Part shown: positions 13,045 to 16,711 of the stretch, piece after piece
How positions within the stretch are numbered: the first letter of the stretch is position 1
Layout of the letters: every line of letters begins with the position of its first letter
Origin: Treponema sp.
GTDB taxonomy: Bacteria; Spirochaetota; Spirochaetia; Treponematales; Breznakiellaceae
DNA: 16,711 bases
Reading direction: 5' to 3'
Assembly: GCA_031278025.1 (NCBI GenBank)
Contig: JAITLF010000089.1
Span: 1-16,711 of the forward strand
Made by a program: the position numbers and the translations under genes
The notes under the pieces: model-generated
Told to the model about the DNA's origin: nothing
The model's input: the letters and a program-made list of their open reading frames with translations, nothing else
Databases searched by the model: none

Positions 13045-13824
13045 TTATCGGGGGCGTTGCGGGCGCAGGGGTCGGACTTGCGGAGCAAGTCCGCGGCTTC
13101 CCCCTCCTCTTTTAAGGGCCCCTACAAAGGCCGCCATGTCCGCCTCCGTGCCGGGGCCTTGGGGACAAAGCTCTTCGAGCGTGATGTCCAGGTTGAAGGG
13201 ACGGCGGGCAATGTGTTCGGGGTAATGGGCGTCCGACGACGTGGTAAGGGGGTAGCCTAGGGTGTCCACTACGGGAGGCAGACGGACACACTCAATGGCG
13301 GCCCAGGGACCCGGAACTACCACCCCAAGCTGGCTCGTCATGGAAAAGGCCGGGCGGTCCACATGGGCGGGAATCAGGATACCGCCGTATTCAGCCACCT
13401 TGCCCCCTATGGCATCCACGCTCAGGTCCAGGGCGTTAGGCAGGAAGTATTCGACTTCGCCCTCAATGTTGTCCTCCTCGTCTACATAGACCTGATCGCC
13501 GGTTTTTTCCGGATTGTTGGGAAAGGGGGTAATGATATGGTAGGCGTATTCGCCAAAGGACAGAGCGGCATCCAGGAGGGAAAAAAGACAGAGGACATGG
13601 ATTTCTTCCTGGGTCGTGGCCTCCATGCCGTAGAGGGGAACAACGTCGTACCGAGGCGCAAGACGGGAAAAGGCCGGGCAGTTGAGGGACGAGTTGTGAT
13701 CCGTCAAGGCCATGACCCTGATCCCTTTGGCGGCGGCAATCTCCAGCAGGGCCCGGGGCGAAAGTTCCAGAGAGCCGCAGGGGGAAAGGCAGGAATGATT
13801 GTGCAGATCCGCAAGCAGGGCCAT
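13045..13824 (-). CDS. PHP-domain metal-dependent phosphoesterase
   Basis: This 259-aa cytoplasmic PHP-fold protein probably hydrolyses a phosphoester using a multi-metal site. Metal ligands are visible: H8 and H10 in DLHNH, D42-H43 in TDHNS, E68, H76, H154 with D156 (PAHVDRP), and D198-H200 (SSDAH). The substrate is unknown; relatives include histidinol-phosphate phosphatase and TrpH-like nucleases. It is the last gene of the HAD/CBS-ATPase/DRTGG/PHP operon and starts 6 nt after the DRTGG stop. The last 20 or so residues (from GGGSRGLAPQV) are encoded by a hairpin-containing GC-rich repeat and look like an added tail. In several anaerobes this gene type accompanies DRTGG and RsbW-like genes near [FeFe]-hydrogenase operons. 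Confidence 0.9.
   Translation of the reverse strand: MALLADLHNHSCLSPCGSLELSPRALLEIAAAKGIRVMALTDHNSSLNCPAFSRLAPRYDVVPLYGMEATTQEEIHVLCLFSLLDAALSFGEYAYHIITPFPNNPEKTGDQVYVDEEDNIEGEVEYFLPNALDLSVDAIGGKVAEYGGILIPAHVDRPAFSMTSQLGVVVPGPWAAIECVRLPPVVDTLGYPLTTSSDAHYPEHIARRPFNLDITLEELCPQGPGTEADMAAFVGALKRGGGSRGLAPQVRPLRPQRPR
13073..13093 (+). repeat. Hairpin inside the 3' end of the PHP gene
   Basis: CGGACTTGC-GGA-GCAAGTCCG is a perfect 9-bp stem with a 3-nt loop, embedded in the GC-rich last codons of the PHP gene. It looks like a small palindromic repeat that has become coding. Confidence 0.6.
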
Positions 13825-13830
13825 GAATGC

Positions 13831-14184
13831 CTACCGGACGGTTTTCATGAATTCGTAAAGTTTGCCTGATATGGTGAACTGATTCTCCCTTGTACGGATT
13901 ATGGCGATCCTTTCGTCCCGGGCCGCAGAGAGCATATCCTCCGGGATGGGCCGGGAATTGCAAACCACGATGAGGGAGATGTTCACCAGGGTTGCTACCG
14001 CCACCGTGTTCTTGTGAGCTTGAATGGTGATAAGAACGCCCCCTTCCTTCGCGTTAGCCATCACGTCCGAAAGCAGATCCGAGGTATAGGCGCCGGTAAG
14101 TTCAGCGTCGTTGAGGGTCCCGCCGTCCAATTCATCCTGAATAACCTCGGCATCCAAAAGGGCAATGACCTCACTGATGGTCAT
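13831..14184 (-). CDS. DRTGG-domain protein (paralogue 2)
   Basis: This 117-aa stand-alone DRTGG-type domain starts MTISEVIALLDAEVI and carries TSDLLSDVMANAKEGGVLIT (34-53), then a Val/Ile-rich strand region and the ending FTISGKLYEFM. It matches the protein at 3573-3929 over the whole length. Its ATG overlaps the stop of the CBS/ATPase gene by 4 nt, and the PHP gene follows after 6 nt, so the three are translated together. Within this operon type the domain is likely a ligand-binding or regulatory partner of the ATPase, but its ligand is unknown. The AAGGAG is 11 nt from the start, a little far. Confidence 0.85.
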   Translation of the reverse strand: MTISEVIALLDAEVIQDELDGGTLNDAELTGAYTSDLLSDVMANAKEGGVLITIQAHKNTVAVATLVNISLIVVCNSRPIPEDMLSAARDERIAIIRTRENQFTISGKLYEFMKTVR

Positions 14185-15134
14185 ATCGGAGCATTCTCCT
14201 TGGGGGAACTGATGAATACTACCGAACGCACCGTCGTACCGGCCCCCGCTGTGGACTTAATTTGGAATTCATCGGAAACCCGCTTTGCATTCGCCAATCC
14301 CATCCCCGCGCCGAAGCCCAGGGACCGAATCCATTCGTTTGCCGTAGACCAGCCTTCCTGGAGGGCCAGGTTCACGTCGGCAATCCCCGGCCCGCCATCG
14401 GCGGCCATGATCACCACCCGGTCCGGCTGTATGGAACAGCTGATGGTCCCTCCGTTGGAATGAATCACCTGATTAATCTCAAGTTCATAACTGGCAATGG
14501 CAATACGGCGTATAATTTTAGGATCCATGCCGCGTAACTTCAAAGCCTTCTTGATTCCCGTAGAAGCCCGGCCCGCCAGTTCAAAATCATACCGCACGGT
14601 GGAAAATTCCATTTCCGAAAAACTACCCGCCAGACCCTCCGTGTTCTGATGTAACTTCTCCAGACGAAGCACCTCTCTGTTCATTTCGACCAGCAGCGTC
14701 CTCACCACATCCTTTGACGTGAGTATCCCTACCAGTTCCCGCTGTTTGTTCAGCACCGGAAACCGTCCGTACCGGTACTTGTTCAGGTAAGAGATGGCGA
14801 AGGACAGCGGCATGTCGGCTTCCAGGACTATCACATTCCGGGTCATCCGTTCCGATACCGGGCGGTCTATGTACCCATTGTCCAGCGCGGTTACCAGATC
14901 ATCTATGGAAACGATCCCCACAAGGCGCTGGTCCTCGACAATGGGGATGCCGGTGATATGGTTTTCCCTCATCACCGCCTGTATATGCCGCATGGTATCC
15001 CCAGGTTTCCCGGAAATCACCGCCTGAGACATCACATCCTTTACTTTTAATTGATAAATGAGTTCCAGCACTACCGCCGGTGAATCCACGGTACTGATAG
15101 GAATGTCCCCCGACATGACAGGCTTGTTACTCAT
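14181..15134 (-). CDS. CBS-pair protein with RsbW-like ATP-binding domain
   Basis: This 317-aa cytoplasmic protein joins an adenylate-sensing CBS pair to a GHKL ATPase of the anti-sigma (RsbW/SpoIIAB) type. CBS1 spans about 33-85 (VKDVMSQAVI...GIPIVEDQRLVGIVS) and CBS2 about 94-148 (RMTRNVIVLE...RFPVLNKQRELVGILTS). The kinase-like domain has the N-box SYELEINQVIH (215-225), the G1 box DGGPGI (246-251) and the G2 box GFGAGMGL (273-280). It could switch a partner protein according to cell energy charge. The start lies inside the HAD gene (8-nt overlap), and the DRTGG start overlaps its stop. No cognate sigma factor or anti-anti-sigma gene is in the window. The fusion arrangement is recurrent in fermentative anaerobes. 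Confidence 0.92.
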   Translation of the reverse strand: MSNKPVMSGDIPISTVDSPAVVLELIYQLKVKDVMSQAVISGKPGDTMRHIQAVMRENHITGIPIVEDQRLVGIVSIDDLVTALDNGYIDRPVSERMTRNVIVLEADMPLSFAISYLNKYRYGRFPVLNKQRELVGILTSKDVVRTLLVEMNREVLRLEKLHQNTEGLAGSFSEMEFSTVRYDFELAGRASTGIKKALKLRGMDPKIIRRIAIASYELEINQVIHSNGGTISCSIQPDRVVIMAADGGPGIADVNLALQEGWSTANEWIRSLGFGAGMGLANAKRVSDEFQIKSTAGAGTTVRSVVFISSPKENAPI

Positions 15135-15972
15135 GGGCGATTCCCAGAGGCAACGATTCCTTGCCTAAGATATACCGCTCAATAAAGTCCGCTATCCCGT
15201 CATCGTTATTCGACTTTTCAGTTACCATGTCGGCAATGTTCTTAATACGATCATCACCGTTGACCATCGCCACGCCTATACCCGCCCACCGGATCATGGC
15301 CTCGTCGTTCATGGAATCCCCTATGGCCAGCACCGCTTCCTGGGGGATACCCGCCTTTTGAGCAACCCAGGCCAAGGCCGTCCCTTTATCCGTAGCCGGC
15401 GGCAGAATCTCCAGAAAATAGGGTTTGCTGGTAAAGAAGGTCGCATCCCCGCCCAGGTAGGTCCTGAGCAGGGTTTCCAGCGGTTTTAGAATTATAGGAT
15501 CTCCGGGGATGAGGAGCTTGTATACCCCAGCGGCAACCATAGCCCTAAAATTCTCCACCACTACCTGCCTAAGACCCGTCAGCTTCTGATCGTAATCGGC
15601 GAATTCGTTGAACCGGGAGATATACATCACCTCGTTCTCGTAAATCTGAACCGGAAACCCCTCGGATGCCGCCAGATCATAGGCAATCAGGGCTGCTTCC
15701 GGGGGTATCTTGATTTCGTATGCAAGGGCGCCGGTATGGCTTTCCTGAATCATCGTGCCGTTGCTACAGATCAGGTAGCCGGGCCGCTTATGCATACCCA
15801 AAAGCCGGGCAAACTGCTCCAAAGCTTCGGGAATCCGGCCCGAAGCGAGGACCACAACGATGCCAGCGCTTTCAGCTCGCTTTATGGCATTCCGGGTGCG
15901 GAATGAAATGGTCAAATCCGACCGTAAAAGGGTATCATCAAGATCCAGGGCAATCATACGTATAGGCATCAT
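15127..15972 (-). CDS. Cof-type HAD-IIB sugar-phosphate phosphatase
   Basis: This 281-aa haloacid dehalogenase-family hydrolase removes phosphate from sugar phosphates or a similar metabolite. Motif I is ALDLDDTLL (8-16) with the nucleophile Asp and acid/base Asp, motif II ASGR near 43-46, motif III the Lys in TDKGTAL, and motif IV GDSMNDEAM. The C2B cap lies between motifs II and III, as in the Cof subfamily. Two adjacent ATGs (15972 and 15969) could start it, and neither has a Shine-Dalgarno sequence. A promoter-like pair immediately upstream would give a leaderless mRNA. It heads the four-gene operon and overlaps the CBS/ATPase gene by 8 nt, so a functional link to that module is possible. 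The substrate cannot be told from sequence. Confidence 0.93.
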   Translation of the reverse strand: MMPIRMIALDLDDTLLRSDLTISFRTRNAIKRAESAGIVVVLASGRIPEALEQFARLLGMHKRPGYLICSNGTMIQESHTGALAYEIKIPPEAALIAYDLAASEGFPVQIYENEVMYISRFNEFADYDQKLTGLRQVVVENFRAMVAAGVYKLLIPGDPIILKPLETLLRTYLGGDATFFTSKPYFLEILPPATDKGTALAWVAQKAGIPQEAVLAIGDSMNDEAMIRWAGIGVAMVNGDDRIKNIADMVTEKSNNDDGIADFIERYILGKESLPLGIAHE

Positions 15973-15978
15973 ATATCA

Positions 15979-16008
15979 AGAATAACCCGTGGAGGCGTTA
16001 TAGTTCAA
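15979..16008 (-). promoter_or_regulatory. Candidate promoter of the HAD/CBS-ATPase/DRTGG/PHP operon
   Basis: On the minus strand TTGAAC (16008-16003) and TATTCT (15984-15979) are 18 bp apart (4/6 each). The predicted transcription start falls about at 15972, the first base of the first ATG, which suggests a leaderless message and fits the lack of a ribosome binding site. Confidence 0.45.
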
Positions 16009-16098
16009 TAGTAATTTTACATTGCCACAGGGCGGATTACCGCAAGCCTTCCGGTGATTTGGAAACGTACCCAGCCATCATGTAAGGTGTGGACCCCT

Positions 16099-16137
16099 GG
16101 TCCCCCCGCAGGGGTCCGGGGGCGACGCCCCCGGCGG
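16099..16137 (+). repeat. GC-rich palindromic intergenic repeat, best preserved copy
   Basis: This 36-nt block (16099-16134) matches the minus strand of 7110-7145 with two differences, and its core GGGGGCGACGCCCCCGG forms a stem. The following CGG extends the match to other copies. It lies in the spacer upstream of the HAD gene and has no coding capacity. Confidence 0.7.
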
Positions 16138-16166
16138 AGTCCGGGCAGCGCCCCTGGACATAATTC

Positions 16167-16227
16167 CAGGAAACCCAGGTTTCCTGACCGGAAACCTCTC
16201 TTCCCTGACGGGAAACCGCTCTTTTTT
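16167..16227 (+). terminator. Tandem hairpins ending in a T tract
   Basis: CAGGAAACC/GGTTTCCTG (16167-16186) is a 9-bp stem with almost no loop. It is followed by two similar units (16180-16200 and 16201-16221), each of the form TTCC-TGAC-GGAAACC-CTCTT and each able to fold (for example TTCCC/GGGAA at 16201-16214). Six Ts follow at 16222-16227. It reads as a plus-strand terminator or a short degenerate tandem repeat; no plus-strand gene directly precedes it. Confidence 0.45.
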
Positions 16228-16274
16228 GGGTGGTGATGCAGAAAGTATGGTAAAGAAGGCAATGTGGCGGGAAG

Positions 16275-16711
16275 ATGGTAAACTGGAAATATGCAAATAA
16301 CCGTTACAAAGACGGTGGCAGACAATTCATCGCCGAGCATGAGCGCTCCTATAACGGAACTACCACCTCCTTCTCCATTGAAATACTCTTCCCCCTCGCC
16401 TTCATATGCGTTTATTTAGGAATAGGGTGTAACGGGCGGACCAGGGTTGGCCCCCTCCGTCGTTTGGAATCGGTGCAGGCTAAAGGAAGCCCTTGTAATG
16501 TATGCGCTGAAAACCTGAGTTGCAACGAACTTAACGAGGCTGTCGAATTAATCGTTTTTGGAAAGGAATATATCCCTTGCGCGGGTTTTTACCATTCGAT
16601 CACCGATTTACTACCGGCAAGTCCGCTGTTCCCGCCTTTTCGCAAACCCGCCTTCCGCTCTTCCTCCCAGCCTCCGCTCTCCGCCAGTATCCCCGGTATG
16701 CATTTCCCTAT
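16275..16711 (+). CDS. Partial open frame running off the window, unrecognised
   Basis: From ATG 16275 an uninterrupted frame of 145 codons reaches the window end. I do not recognise the product. The N-terminus is polar (NWKYANNRYKDGGRQFIAEH), then comes a hydrophobic stretch (IEILFPLAFICVYLGIGC, about 36-53) that could be a membrane segment or a lipoprotein-like signal ending in Cys. After it lies a Cys-containing region (GSPCNVCAENLSC, CAGF) and a Pro/Ser-rich end. GGGAAG lies too close to the ATG to be a good ribosome binding site. A stop-free run this long is unlikely by chance but not impossible in moderately GC-rich DNA. It may be a genuine gene cut by the window edge, or a decayed one. 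Confidence 0.3.
   Translation, partial: MVNWKYANNRYKDGGRQFIAEHERSYNGTTTSFSIEILFPLAFICVYLGIGCNGRTRVGPLRRLESVQAKGSPCNVCAENLSCNELNEAVELIVFGKEYIPCAGFYHSITDLLPASPLFPPFRKPAFRSSSQPPLSASIPGMHFP

Noticed and set aside
16017..16340. 107-codon minus-strand frame rich in FPxG repeats
   Set aside because: The repeated residues come from the tandem hairpins and GC-rich repeat beneath it; no start signal or family pattern.

Overview
This window looks like chromosomal DNA of an anaerobic spirochaete, most likely a Treponema relative of the termite-gut type. That is an inference from gene content: an RNase Y, a spirochaete-type non-allosteric phosphofructokinase, a clostridial-type short flavodoxin with a DUF3793 partner, a selenium-uptake pair, and a DRTGG/PHP/CBS-ATPase signalling operon typical of fermentative anaerobes. 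No rRNA, tRNA or CRISPR array is visible.

Layout, left to right. (1) 1-350: GC-rich repeat DNA, then a clear promoter and an 11-bp direct repeat ahead of a selenium operon (yedE-type transporter plus a DUF3343 protein, overlapping by 4 nt). (2) 1862-3391 (minus): RNase Y with its own promoter. (3) 3573-4562 (plus): a DRTGG-domain protein and 5-formyltetrahydrofolate cyclo-ligase. (4) 4563-4817: a long imperfect hairpin and an 82-bp MITE-like element with perfect 18-bp terminal inverted repeats. (5) 4818-7072 (plus): a helical protein of unknown function and a PutP-type sodium/proline symporter. (6) 7073-7354: a GC-rich repeat cluster holding a 60-bp bidirectional terminator. (7) 7355-9000: a phosphofructokinase (minus) divergent from slyX (plus), with an 11-bp inverted repeat spanning the shared promoter region. 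(8) 9227-11702 (plus): an AT-rich three-gene operon resembling the ABC-three-component (ABC-3C) conflict systems: a small protein, an 81-aa middle component and a DUF2326 coiled-coil ABC ATPase. (9) 11713-12929 (minus): DUF3793 protein and flavodoxin. (10) 13045-15972 (minus): a tightly packed operon HAD phosphatase - CBS/RsbW-like ATPase - DRTGG - PHP phosphoesterase. (11) 15973-16711: a GC-rich repeat copy, tandem hairpins with a T tract, and an open frame running off the window.

How the parts fit. The anaerobe housekeeping genes point to redox and one-carbon/selenium metabolism: selenium uptake, folate salvage, low-potential electron carriage by flavodoxin, and a PHP/DRTGG/CBS-ATPase module that in other anaerobes is often found beside [FeFe]-hydrogenase genes. 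Two DRTGG paralogues lie about 10 kb apart. The ABC-3C-like operon stands out by its AT-rich composition and is the best candidate for a horizontally acquired, poorly described defence system. Its first protein is only 166 aa and shows no recognisable N-terminal effector domain.

A family of GC-rich palindromic intergenic repeats recurs at 1680-1705, 7085-7352 and 16099-16137, probably also at 60-200 and 5412-5457. Two genes (slyX and the HAD phosphatase) have promoter-like elements placed so close to the start codon that leaderless transcripts are predicted.
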